A stretch of 64,000 bases of DNA from Cyclobacterium plantarum (lineage in GTDB: Bacteria > Bacteroidota > Bacteroidia > Cytophagales > Cyclobacteriaceae). A program made the position numbers and the translations under genes. This document shows, one piece after another, positions 33,284-41,573 of this stretch. The first letter of the stretch is position 1, and each line of letters opens with the position of its first letter. Under the pieces are notes generated by a model. The model was not told the DNA's origin and did not search any database. It was given only the letters and a program-made list of their open reading frames with translations. Location of the stretch: contig NZ_JAANYN010000013.1 of the NCBI RefSeq assembly GCF_011290685.1, positions 1 to 64,000 on the forward strand. Direction: 5' to 3'.

Positions 33284-33634
33284 ATGGAAAAAACAATACA
33301 TTTATTATTTTCTTATGGTACTTTACAGTCAGAGAAAGTGCAGCTTGAAAATTACGGCCGAACCTTAAAGGGGAAGCCGGATATATTGACCGGATATAGG
33401 CTCCATAAAATACAAATAACAGACTCTTCGGTACTTGCCAAAAGTCAACTCGAATACCATCCAATTGCTATAAAATCAGAAAATAAGGCAGATTTTATAG
33501 AGGGCTTACTATTTGAGATAACGGAGTCCGAACTTGCAAAAACCGACAATTACGAAGTCAGTCAATATCATAGAATACGCGAAACAGTAGATTCAGGGAA
33601 AAAGGCCTGGATATATGTGGCAAAAATTGAATAA
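33284..33634 (+). CDS. Gamma-glutamylcyclotransferase-like (AIG2-family) protein
   Basis: A 116-residue protein. LLFSYGTLQSEKVQLENYG at the start is the substrate-binding loop of the gamma-glutamylcyclotransferase fold, and GLLFEITESELAKTDNYE carries the Glu at the catalytic position before the DxYE-type segment. It should act on a gamma-glutamyl-amine or related compound to give 5-oxoproline. It is cytoplasmic and ends 3 nt before the MarR gene. Confidence 0.85.
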   Translation: MEKTIHLLFSYGTLQSEKVQLENYGRTLKGKPDILTGYRLHKIQITDSSVLAKSQLEYHPIAIKSENKADFIEGLLFEITESELAKTDNYEVSQYHRIRETVDSGKKAWIYVAKIE

Positions 33635-33637
33635 AAG

Positions 33638-34261
33638 ATGAAGCAATACTCACCATTTAATTTAAACGAGCAAAATCAAAAGGTCGAAAGCCGAATTGTA
33701 GTGGCTTTGGAGCGAATATCGGAAGCTTTCAGGGTTTTGCTGTGGAACGAAAGCAAAGGAAATGCGCTCAGTCCCATACAAATGCAGCTTCTAATTTTTA
33801 TTTCTTTTCATTCCATGGAGAAATGCAAGGTAGGCTACCTGGCAGATGAGTTTAACATGACTAAAGCCACCATTAGTGACAGTGTAAAAGTACTTTTGGC
33901 CAAAAACCTGGTTAGCAAAGAAACAGACCCTGTAGACATGCGGAGTTATTCGCTTTCGCTTACAACAGAGGGTAAGAAAATCGCAAAAAAAGCATCCCTT
34001 TTCGCCTCTTCCATGGAGCCACCTATCGGAAATCTATCGGAGGAACAGCAAACAATCATGCTCAACGGATTGCTTAAATTGATTTATGACTTGAACAAAT
34101 CTGGCATCATCACTATTCAACGCATGTGTTTTACCTGCTCCAACTATCAACTTAAAGAGGGGGTGCATTACTGCAAACTTCTGAAAAGCTCACTGGCAGA
34201 AAATGAATTGCGGGTGGATTGTCCGGAACATGAATTGCTTCCCACCACAAAAAACAATTGA
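33638..34261 (+). CDS. MarR-family regulator with a C-terminal four-Cys cluster
   Basis: A 207-residue winged-helix repressor. The DNA-recognition helix region is VGYLADEFNMTKATISDSVK near residues 65-84, and the wing is in DPVDMRSYSLSLTTEGKK. Beyond the usual MarR length it carries Cys 164, 167, 179 and 195 (C-X2-C-X11-C-X15-C), enough to hold a zinc ion or an iron-sulphur cluster and sense redox state or metal. It lies 3 nt after the cyclotransferase-like gene. The two palindromes at 32859 and 33179 are its likely targets. The cluster chemistry is inference. Confidence 0.85.
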   Translation: MKQYSPFNLNEQNQKVESRIVVALERISEAFRVLLWNESKGNALSPIQMQLLIFISFHSMEKCKVGYLADEFNMTKATISDSVKVLLAKNLVSKETDPVDMRSYSLSLTTEGKKIAKKASLFASSMEPPIGNLSEEQQTIMLNGLLKLIYDLNKSGIITIQRMCFTCSNYQLKEGVHYCKLLKSSLAENELRVDCPEHELLPTTKNN

Positions 34262-34267
34262 AGCTAA

Positions 34268-34360
34268 ATGTATTTTTTCAAAAATGTGATTGAGATTGAA
34301 CCCGAAGATGGTGATTTTGCAGTTTTAAAACTACAAAGAACGGCTCTAATAGGTGTATGA
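34268..34360 (+). CDS. Very short frame, possible remnant (30 aa)
   Basis: ATG 34268 opens a 30-residue frame (MYFFKNVIEIEPEDGDFAVL at the start) 6 nt after the MarR stop. Its composition is protein-like, but nothing larger continues it. It may be a true small peptide or the edge of a lost gene. Function unknown. Confidence 0.3.
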   Translation: MYFFKNVIEIEPEDGDFAVLKLQRTALIGV

Positions 34361-34363
34361 ATA

Positions 34364-34501
34364 CTATATTAATTCAATCTCTTTTCCATTTTCTATTAAA
34401 CCGGAAAATACCACTTCCCCTGAAAATGATAAGGACCTTATCCCAATTGCTTGGTCTCCCTGCTGAAGTTCCAATACAAGAGTTTCAATCCGAAATGGCA
34501 T
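34364..34501 (-). CDS. Very short frame with strong ribosome site (45 aa)
   Basis: A 45-residue frame starting at ATG 34501 (MPFRIETLVLELQQGDQAIG). A GGAGGTG site, rare in this genome, lies about 9 nt upstream, and protein-like sequence continues upstream in frame for about 23 more codons to a stop. It may be the C-terminal piece of a lost larger gene. It converges on the 30-residue frame, 3 nt apart. Function unknown. Confidence 0.35.
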   Translation of the reverse strand: MPFRIETLVLELQQGDQAIGIRSLSFSGEVVFSGLIENGKEIELI

Positions 34502-34601
34502 AAATTTTTCACCTCCGTACTGAGTAAATTTCTGAATACTTTTCCAATAGAGATAGAAAATTTCTATCGTTTCAATTAATTAAGATTATTTCCAAATAGC
34601 A

Positions 34602-34632
34602 TTGTTTAGAATTAATCTTATTAATACTTTTG
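34602..34632 (+). promoter_or_regulatory. Promoter of the siderophore receptor with flanking dyad
   Basis: TTG (34602-34604) and TACTTTTG (34625-34632) are 20 nt apart. An inverted repeat TAAGATTA (34581-34588) / TAATCTTA (34613-34620) straddles the -33 box and could bind an iron-responsive regulator. The promoter places translation at ATG 34656. Confidence 0.6.
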
Positions 34633-34655
34633 TCCTGTCAAAATTTATAAATACA

Positions 34656-37046
34656 ATGAAGAACAAGTACTCCTTATTGATAGCCGTTATTTCACTTTTT
34701 GCTTTCTCTGTAGCTTACGGCCAAACCGGAACTGTCAGCGGCAGGGTAACAACAGGGGACAACAAGCCCCTGGAATTTGTAAATGTGGCCGTCGCAGGCA
34801 TGGACAAAGGAGCCACTACCGATCGGCAGGGGCGCTTTTTGATCAGGGATCTGGAAGCAGGGACTTATTCCCTGCAGGCATCTTTCGTAGGCATCAAAAC
34901 CCAGAAGAAAAGCATTGAATTGAAGCCGGGACAAAGGCTGACTGTAGATTTTAGGCTGGCAGAGAGTTCAACCGATCTCTCGGAGGTATTGGTAACCGAT
35001 TTCAATGCCAACCGCTTTTACTCTGATAGCAACTTCACCGTTTCCAAATTACCTTTAAAAGACCTGGAAAATCCACAGGTTTACAATTCAATCAGTGGCA
35101 AATTATTGAAAGAACAGGTGGTAACGAACATGAATGATGCCCTCAAAAATGCCACTGGAGTAACCCGCTTATGGGAATCTACAGGACGTGGTGGTGATGG
35201 TGCGGAATACTATACCATGCGGGGCTTTTCTGTACAACCTACCATGGTCAACGGCATGCCCAGTGTGAATAATGGAGGACTTGATCCTGCCAATGTTGAA
35301 AGTGTGGATGTGATCAAGGGGCCATCAGGAACCCTTTTTGGAAGCCCGATGATCTCCTACGGAGGCCTGATCAACATTACAACCAAAAAGCCTTTGGACC
35401 AGGAAAGAAGGGAAGTGGGTTTCGTGACGGGTAGTTTTGGTTTAAACCGCCTGACAGCTGATATCAATGAGCCGGTATCCGAAACTTCAGCGGTCCGTTT
35501 GAATGCTGCTTACCAAACACGAAACACTTTTCAGGATGCAGGTAGCAGTCGATCCTTTTTTATTGCCCCCTCCTTCAAATTCAAGGCAAGTGAAAAGCTC
35601 AGGTTTCTTATCAACACCGAATTTCTGGATGCCGTTTCTGTTAATGCACCCATGATTTTTCTCAATCGTTCCAATCCTTTGACTTTTTCCAGTATGGAAC
35701 TTTTTGACAGGAACTATGAGACCTCCTTTACGGGAAATGGATTGGATATCAAAAATTCCTCTTACGGGATTCAGGCACAGGCGTTTTATGAAATCAATGA
35801 TTCATGGACCTCTCAAACCGTTTTGTCCAGAAGTTCCACCAAAACGGATGGCTATTACCACTATCTTTTTGACAACAGTGACGGAGATTCCTTTACCCGG
35901 TATATTTCTGACAGGAATGGGCAGACCATCACCACAGACGTACAACAAAATTTTATCGGTGATTTCATGTTGGGGGCGTTCAGGAACAAGACAGTTATCG
36001 GAATCGATTATTTCAGGTCTTCTGTTTTTAACGGCAGTACAGGCTGGGTGGGCAATGGCGTCGTAACCCTTTCAGATGGGAACGATACAGGTGTGCTGAC
36101 CCGGGCTGGGGTGGATGACCTGGTGAAGGATTCATTTGAGGGCAACTCTACCGGAAGCAGTGAAGTGCTTAGTGCATACATTTCCAATGTCATTCAATTT
36201 TCTGATGCGCTTTCCCTAATGGCCAGTCTGCGTATTGACAATTTTAATGGCAAAACCGATTACTGGATAGAAGAGGAGGTTAAAAGCCAGACTTCTCTTT
36301 CGCCCAAATTGGGTATAGTCTATCAAGTGGTCCCGGAGAAAGTTTCGCTTTTTGGCAATTACATGAACGGATTTGTCAATCTGGCTCCTGCCAATGTAAG
36401 CAATGCGGATGGGTCAAATCCCAGACTTAAAATTTTTGATCCGGAGCAAGCCAATCAGTATGAATTTGGAGTCAAATCCAATATTTATAAAGATAAAATC
36501 TCCGCAACGGCAAGTTATTACAACATCGGTGTAAAAAACCGCCTGATGACCGATCCTGATAATATCAACAATTCTATCCAAGGGGGTGAAGTGGTAAGTA
36601 AAGGGGTTGAATTCAGCCTGATTGCCAACCCGATAAACGGACTGAACCTGGTTGCAGGCTACAGTAATAATAACACCGAGGTAACCGAGGACAATGAGAA
36701 TAGTGGGTATTTAGGGCTCAGGCCTGAGGAATCAGGGCCGGCAGAACTGGTTAATTTCTGGGCCAGTTATACCATTCCTACCGGACCTTTAGCAGGAGTG
36801 GGCGTCGGTTTTGGTGGAAACGCAGCGAGCGAGCACCTCACTTTAAACAGGGCCAATATCGGTACCTTTGCGCTGCCAGCCTATCAGGTGTTTAACGCAG
36901 TTGTCTCTTATGCAGGTATTGGAAATCAGTACCTGGTGTCCTTAAAGGTAAATAACCTGACCAATGAAAGGTATTATTCCGGTTGGTCCACCGTGACCCC
37001 TCAGCAATTAAGAAATGTAGCCTTTAGCCTCAATTACAGATTTTAA
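34656..37046 (+). CDS. TonB-dependent siderophore receptor
   Basis: A 796-residue outer-membrane transporter. It has a signal peptide (about 1-22, ending AYGQ), a carboxypeptidase-like sandwich (about 25-110), a plug (about 135-260, with GFSVQPTMVNGMPSVNNGGL and SVDVIKGPSGTLFGSP) and a barrel ending in Phe (RNVAFSLNYRF). The TMRGF and KGPSGTLFG segments mark the ferric siderophore (FhuA/FpvA-like) type. ATG 34656 is chosen from the promoter position and signal peptide. It overlaps the PepSY gene by 1 nt (TAATG), the usual receptor/reductase pairing. Confidence 0.93.
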   Translation: MKNKYSLLIAVISLFAFSVAYGQTGTVSGRVTTGDNKPLEFVNVAVAGMDKGATTDRQGRFLIRDLEAGTYSLQASFVGIKTQKKSIELKPGQRLTVDFRLAESSTDLSEVLVTDFNANRFYSDSNFTVSKLPLKDLENPQVYNSISGKLLKEQVVTNMNDALKNATGVTRLWESTGRGGDGAEYYTMRGFSVQPTMVNGMPSVNNGGLDPANVESVDVIKGPSGTLFGSPMISYGGLINITTKKPLDQERREVGFVTGSFGLNRLTADINEPVSETSAVRLNAAYQTRNTFQDAGSSRSFFIAPSFKFKASEKLRFLINTEFLDAVSVNAPMIFLNRSNPLTFSSMELFDRNYETSFTGNGLDIKNSSYGIQAQAFYEINDSWTSQTVLSRSSTKTDGYYHYLFDNSDGDSFTRYISDRNGQTITTDVQQNFIGDFMLGAFRNKTVIGIDYFRSSVFNGSTGWVGNGVVTLSDGNDTGVLTRAGVDDLVKDSFEGNSTGSSEVLSAYISNVIQFSDALSLMASLRIDNFNGKTDYWIEEEVKSQTSLSPKLGIVYQVVPEKVSLFGNYMNGFVNLAPANVSNADGSNPRLKIFDPEQANQYEFGVKSNIYKDKISATASYYNIGVKNRLMTDPDNINNSIQGGEVVSKGVEFSLIANPINGLNLVAGYSNNNTEVTEDNENSGYLGLRPEESGPAELVNFWASYTIPTGPLAGVGVGFGGNAASEHLTLNRANIGTFALPAYQVFNAVVSYAGIGNQYLVSLKVNNLTNERYYSGWSTVTPQQLRNVAFSLNYRF

Positions 37047-38008
37047 TGAAGATCAAAAAAGCAATAGGAAAAATTCACCTTTGGCTCGGACTTTCGTCCG
37101 GGCTTGTGGTGTTTATAGTAGCGATTACCGGCTGTATTTATGCCTTTCAGTCAGAAATTCAGGATTTAACCCAGTCTTACAGATTTGTAGAACCACAGCA
37201 AAGTCCTGTTTTACCCCCTACTCAAATTTGGGAAAAGGCTGACCAGGCATTGCCCGATAAGCACCTGCATGCCGTACTATACCCAAAGCCTGATCGATCC
37301 GCCCAGGCCATTTATTATAGTTTTGAGGAGGATTACTACTATTTCGTGTATGTCAATCCCTATACCGGAGAGGTATTGAAAGTCAAGGATGAATTTGCTG
37401 ACTTTTTCCGCCTGGTGTTGGATGGACATTTTTATCTCTGGCTCCCCCCGGAAATCGGACAGCCTGTAGTGGCTTCTTTTACGCTGGTGTTTTTGGTCAT
37501 GATGATTTCCGGATTGATCCTATGGTGGCCAAAAAATAAAAAGGCTAAAGGCCAGCGTTTTTCATTAAAGCTAAACGGGAGTTGGAAAAGAAAGAATTAC
37601 GATCTGCACAGTGTCATCGGCTTTTATGTGATGGCCTTTGGGTTGGTATTTGCGGTCACCGGTTTGGTTTGGGGTTTTACCTGGTTTAGGGACGGGGTCT
37701 ATTCAGTAGCTTCTGGAGGGAAAGATTATGTGGAATATTACACGCCAGAATCCACCTCCTCTCAATCCTATCAGGGAGATTTGCCTGCCCTGGATCAAGT
37801 CTGGCTCAACATGAGAGCAGCTTATCCGAATGCAGACTGGATAGAAGTACATCCTCCTGAGACGGAGAATGGGGCCATTGCCGCCAATGCCAACCCGGAT
37901 GCTGGTACTTATTGGAAGATGGACTACCGGTATTTTGATCCGAATACTTTGGAAGAATTACCCGTGGACCATATTTGGAACCGTTTTCACGAAGCCACCG
38001 TTGCCTAA
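37046..38008 (+). CDS. PepSY-domain membrane protein, N-terminal part before an in-frame stop
   Basis: A 320-residue inner-membrane protein of the PepSY-associated TM-helix family, thought to reduce or release iron from siderophores. Helices lie near residues 15-37, 145-165 and 190-215, with PepSY-type periplasmic segments between. The frame stops at TAA 38006-38008 after FHEATVA, but the following codons (AAA ATC ATG) continue in the same frame with the family C-terminus. A single change from GAA to TAA would explain it. Without the last helix the protein is probably defective unless the stop is read through. Confidence 0.83.
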   Translation: MKIKKAIGKIHLWLGLSSGLVVFIVAITGCIYAFQSEIQDLTQSYRFVEPQQSPVLPPTQIWEKADQALPDKHLHAVLYPKPDRSAQAIYYSFEEDYYYFVYVNPYTGEVLKVKDEFADFFRLVLDGHFYLWLPPEIGQPVVASFTLVFLVMMISGLILWWPKNKKAKGQRFSLKLNGSWKRKNYDLHSVIGFYVMAFGLVFAVTGLVWGFTWFRDGVYSVASGGKDYVEYYTPESTSSQSYQGDLPALDQVWLNMRAAYPNADWIEVHPPETENGAIAANANPDAGTYWKMDYRYFDPNTLEELPVDHIWNRFHEATVA

Positions 38009-38218
38009 AAAATCATGCGGATCAACTACGATGTGCATGTGGGTGCCATTTTGGGTTTCCCTGGTAAGGTGTTGGCCTTCTTATTGAGCCTGATCATTGC
38101 CTCTTTGCCCATAACCGGGTTTTTGTTGTGGTACGGGAGAAAGGTCAAGGCCAAAAAGGGTAAAAAGCCAGAAAGGGTGGAACAGCAAAAACAGGAAAAA
38201 GTGCCTGTCTTGAATTGA
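38009..38218 (+). CDS. PepSY protein, C-terminal fragment after the stop
   Basis: In the same frame as the preceding gene, this 69-codon piece (67 residues from ATG 38015) reads MRINYDVHVGAILGFPGKVL, then a transmembrane helix (LSLIIASLPITGFLLWYGRK) and a basic tail. This is the normal last part of PepSY TM proteins. It could be restarted at ATG 38015, six nt past the stop, giving a split protein, or be dead. Confidence 0.7.
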   Translation, partial: KIMRINYDVHVGAILGFPGKVLAFLLSLIIASLPITGFLLWYGRKVKAKKGKKPERVEQQKQEKVPVLN

Positions 38219-38468
38219 ATGGCATTTGCCTTGTCTATTAATTTCCTTGTTTTGGATCAAATGTTCCAGCCGTCTACAATTGGTTTTTATTTGATACATG
38301 GCCTGGCTGATTTCTTGAGAAGTAGAACAATTGCCTTATAACTGTAGACTATATGTGGTTGGCCAGTATCACTGGCTCTTTCCAAATCATTTATCCTTGA
38401 ATGACTCAAATCCAAATCCCACAACAGACCTTCAATGAATGGTATAAATGCTTGATTTAAATAAAATT

Positions 38469-41321
38469 TTAAAACTTCAAAATATACTCCTGCAGGTTGT
38501 CACTGCGCTCCAGATTGAGCTTTTTGCGCAGGCGGTAGCGGGCAATTTCCACACCACGTATGGAGATATTCATCAGGTAGGCGATTTCTTTTGTGGAAAG
38601 ATTCATCCTGAGATAAGCACTCAATTTGATTTCCTGTGGACTTAGCTTGTCATATTCCTTTTTAAACCGGCCCATAAAATCGCCATGTACCTGGTCAAAA
38701 TGAACCTCAAACTGCTCCCAGTCCTGATCTTTGGCAATATTTTTTTCAATGTTTTTGATGACCTTCTGTATCTCCTGCTTCACCTCCTGGTTTTTGCTTT
38801 TCCTGGTGATGGCATTCAGGTTATTGCGCATGTGGTCAATAAACCCATTTTTTGTGATCAGATGCATGGTGGCAGCTGCCAGCTCCTTATTTTTTATCTG
38901 AATTTCCTGTTTTAATTTTTCCGTTCGCAGCTTTTCCACTTCCTTTTGGCTAACCTTCAATTCGGACTCCTTGGCTTCAATGGCTTGCTTAGAGGCTGTT
39001 TTTATTTGAAGGGTTTTCTTTTGGTACCTTTTCTCTATTATGCGGTAAGCCACTAAGAAGTTTACAAGGAAAACAAAAATATAGACCATGTAAGCCAGCT
39101 TGCTCCTGTACCAGGGAGGCAAAACCTCAAAGCTAAAGGTGCTTACAGGGCTGATCGCGCCATAAATGTTCCTGCTGCGTGCATGGAAGACATACTTCCC
39201 CTCTCTCAGGTTAGTATAGGCTTTTTCCCTTTTATCTATCCATTCTCCATAGTCCTCTTCTAATCCCTCCAGCCAATATTGATACCTCAGGTCTTTTTCA
39301 TTATTGGGGGTAGGATTACTGCTTTCGAAGCGGATGTTTGCCTTTTTATACGGAATTTCAGTCATCCCGGAAGAGGGCAGATGCTGACTAACATTGCCTG
39401 CAAAAATCAAAGAATCAGAGGGACCAGTAAGGTATACTGCCCTGATTAAGGTAGGGAAAACGGGGGGTTGGAAATTATTGTCATTAAGGCTAAACCGGAT
39501 AAATCCTTCATTGGCAGCAAAAAGCACTTCATTTCCCCTGATGGCAGAAATGTTTGGCAAGTCATCATTGAGCAGGGGAAGGAGCGGATTGAATACCTGA
39601 AAATGTTTGTGATAGCTGCCATCAACTTTTTTTTCTAAAACCCCCATTTCAGTCTCTCCGATGAAAAATATATTTCCCATCTGATCCTCAAGCAGGTAAT
39701 GAAATAGAAAATCATTTTCAAAGTAAGGATCAAATATAGGGTCTCTTTCAAAAACCTGTTGGAGTTCATTGAAGCGAAATACCCCTGCCTGGGTGGTATA
39801 AATCAGCCTGTTTTTGACTTTCCATACATTGTTAAAGATGTTGCTGGGTAAGCCCTTTTCAGTACCGAAATAGGCTACTTTAACAGCCGATAAAGTGGAG
39901 TCCAACCGGAGTTTATATATTCCTTTATAGCCATGGGCCACCCAAATATCTCCATTTTCATCTTGTTCGATCACCCTGCTTGACTCGTCAAACCCTTTGA
40001 TTTTTCTTAAATATGTGAGGTCCTCATCCCTTTTTTCATAGAGGTGCAGGCCCTGGTAGCTTCCGGCAAGAATCAAATTGGGGTAATCCTTCAATAGCTG
40101 AAAATTCCAAATACCTTCAGGACCTGCTATTTTTTCTGCCCGGTTATTCCTTATGCTTAGGGCACCGTCGTTATGAGCAACCAGCAAAAGATCCTGTAAG
40201 GATTTGATTTGATATACCTGACCATTGGTATTGGGGATCAATTCCATACTCTTGGATCCATCAACATTGGATTGCTGTACATAGACTCCATTATTGGTTC
40301 CCAGATACAATGTTCCCTGCTCATTGGTGGCATGGTAACCTGTACCGGTAATCCCGGAATATTGATTGATTTTTCCGAAAGGCAGACTTAATTGGATCAT
40401 GGATAAGCCATTGTTGTGCCCCAGCCATAAATTACCCGATAGGTCTTCAAAAAGGGAAACGATTGAATTGTTATTCAATCCGCTTTCCTTATTCAATTTC
40501 ATCAATTCCTTTCCCTCTGTATTGATCAATAACAAGCCGTCAAGTTGGGTGGCAATGGCAATATGGCCATTACTCAACCGTAAAACCGCATTAATGGTCA
40601 GCTCAGGAGTAGTCTTCCAGTTAGCAACAGACCTGCCTGTGAGTTCATTAATTCCATTGTCACGGGTAAAAACCAGGTATTTGCCCGATCCTGTCGGAAT
40701 CAAGCCGGTAATTAATTTATCACTGAAGTAGGAGTTTACAAGAGAAAAGGAGCCATTTTCTAATTTTTTTAAACCAGTCTGTCTCTCGTTTACAAACAAG
40801 GTGTTATTACTGAAATAGAAACTTTCAAAAGCGGATTGACTTTCCAGACTAAAATTAAAGCGATGGTTGTGATCGAAAACAAAAATTCGATCTGTGGCAC
40901 AGAAGTAAATGTGTTCATTTCCCAGAAAAACTTTCCAGACCTCCTCCAGGTTTTGAAAGGATTCCGGAAGGGAATCTTTAAGAGACTTGAAGACCAGTTG
41001 CCCTTTATCATTGGGGCTGAAGGTACCAAATTCCCCCTGTCCCGAAACATAGATTATGCCGTTTTCATCCACCTGTACATGCCTGGTTTTGGTACTATTC
41101 GGAAGAGAGAACCTTCTCCAGGTGGTGCCATCATGGACCAGTAAACCATAGTTGTTCGCAATGTACAGCAAGCCGCTCGCATGCTGGGTAATCGCATAAT
41201 TCTGTATACCTCCCTGATATTCCTGACTGGAGTAGTACCTGGTAAAAGGCAAGGCCAATGACTGACATAGCACCTGTTGTGTCAGGACAAATAAAAAAAA
41301 GAGGCCCAAAGTTGCTCTCAT
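38469..41321 (-). CDS. Propeller-sensor transcription regulator (Y_Y_Y domain, LuxR-type HTH)
   Basis: A 950-residue single-component regulator. It has a signal peptide (about 1-20), periplasmic two-component-type beta-propeller repeats (about 25-640, e.g. LFEDLSGNLWLGHNNGLSMI), a Y_Y_Y domain (about 680-755), one transmembrane helix (about 767-785), a cytoplasmic coiled coil (about 790-860) and a C-terminal LuxR-type HTH (LSPQEIKLSAYLRMNLSTKE, IAYLMNISIRGVEIARYRL). No histidine kinase or receiver is present. It diverges from the SusC gene and probably activates the locus on sensing a glucan fragment (inference). Confidence 0.9.
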   Translation of the reverse strand: MRATLGLFFLFVLTQQVLCQSLALPFTRYYSSQEYQGGIQNYAITQHASGLLYIANNYGLLVHDGTTWRRFSLPNSTKTRHVQVDENGIIYVSGQGEFGTFSPNDKGQLVFKSLKDSLPESFQNLEEVWKVFLGNEHIYFCATDRIFVFDHNHRFNFSLESQSAFESFYFSNNTLFVNERQTGLKKLENGSFSLVNSYFSDKLITGLIPTGSGKYLVFTRDNGINELTGRSVANWKTTPELTINAVLRLSNGHIAIATQLDGLLLINTEGKELMKLNKESGLNNNSIVSLFEDLSGNLWLGHNNGLSMIQLSLPFGKINQYSGITGTGYHATNEQGTLYLGTNNGVYVQQSNVDGSKSMELIPNTNGQVYQIKSLQDLLLVAHNDGALSIRNNRAEKIAGPEGIWNFQLLKDYPNLILAGSYQGLHLYEKRDEDLTYLRKIKGFDESSRVIEQDENGDIWVAHGYKGIYKLRLDSTLSAVKVAYFGTEKGLPSNIFNNVWKVKNRLIYTTQAGVFRFNELQQVFERDPIFDPYFENDFLFHYLLEDQMGNIFFIGETEMGVLEKKVDGSYHKHFQVFNPLLPLLNDDLPNISAIRGNEVLFAANEGFIRFSLNDNNFQPPVFPTLIRAVYLTGPSDSLIFAGNVSQHLPSSGMTEIPYKKANIRFESSNPTPNNEKDLRYQYWLEGLEEDYGEWIDKREKAYTNLREGKYVFHARSRNIYGAISPVSTFSFEVLPPWYRSKLAYMVYIFVFLVNFLVAYRIIEKRYQKKTLQIKTASKQAIEAKESELKVSQKEVEKLRTEKLKQEIQIKNKELAAATMHLITKNGFIDHMRNNLNAITRKSKNQEVKQEIQKVIKNIEKNIAKDQDWEQFEVHFDQVHGDFMGRFKKEYDKLSPQEIKLSAYLRMNLSTKEIAYLMNISIRGVEIARYRLRKKLNLERSDNLQEYILKF

Positions 41322-41410
41322 TATGGAAGTAAATCTGATCGTAAATGCAATATACCCAATTTAAATTTGATGTAATAGAGCTAATTAAGGCATAAGGTAT
41401 AAATGTAATT

Positions 41411-41467
41411 AAAAACCCTGTTTAAATATCATTAAACCCATATTTATTCTCTTTTTGTAGGGTTTTT
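41411..41467. promoter_or_regulatory. Inverted repeat in the PUL control region
   Basis: AAAAACCCT (41411-41419) and AGGGTTTTT (41459-41467) are exact complements 39 nt apart, in the 252-nt region between the regulator and SusC genes. It could be the operator of the propeller regulator. Chance is not excluded in such AT-rich DNA. Confidence 0.4.
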
Positions 41468-41573
41468 GTGAAATATGAAAAACCACCTTGATGTAGTAAT
41501 GTTGTATAGGCAATTTTCCATTTAAAGTAGCTTATTCTCAATTTTGGACTGATGTAAATCCAAATTTAATCAA

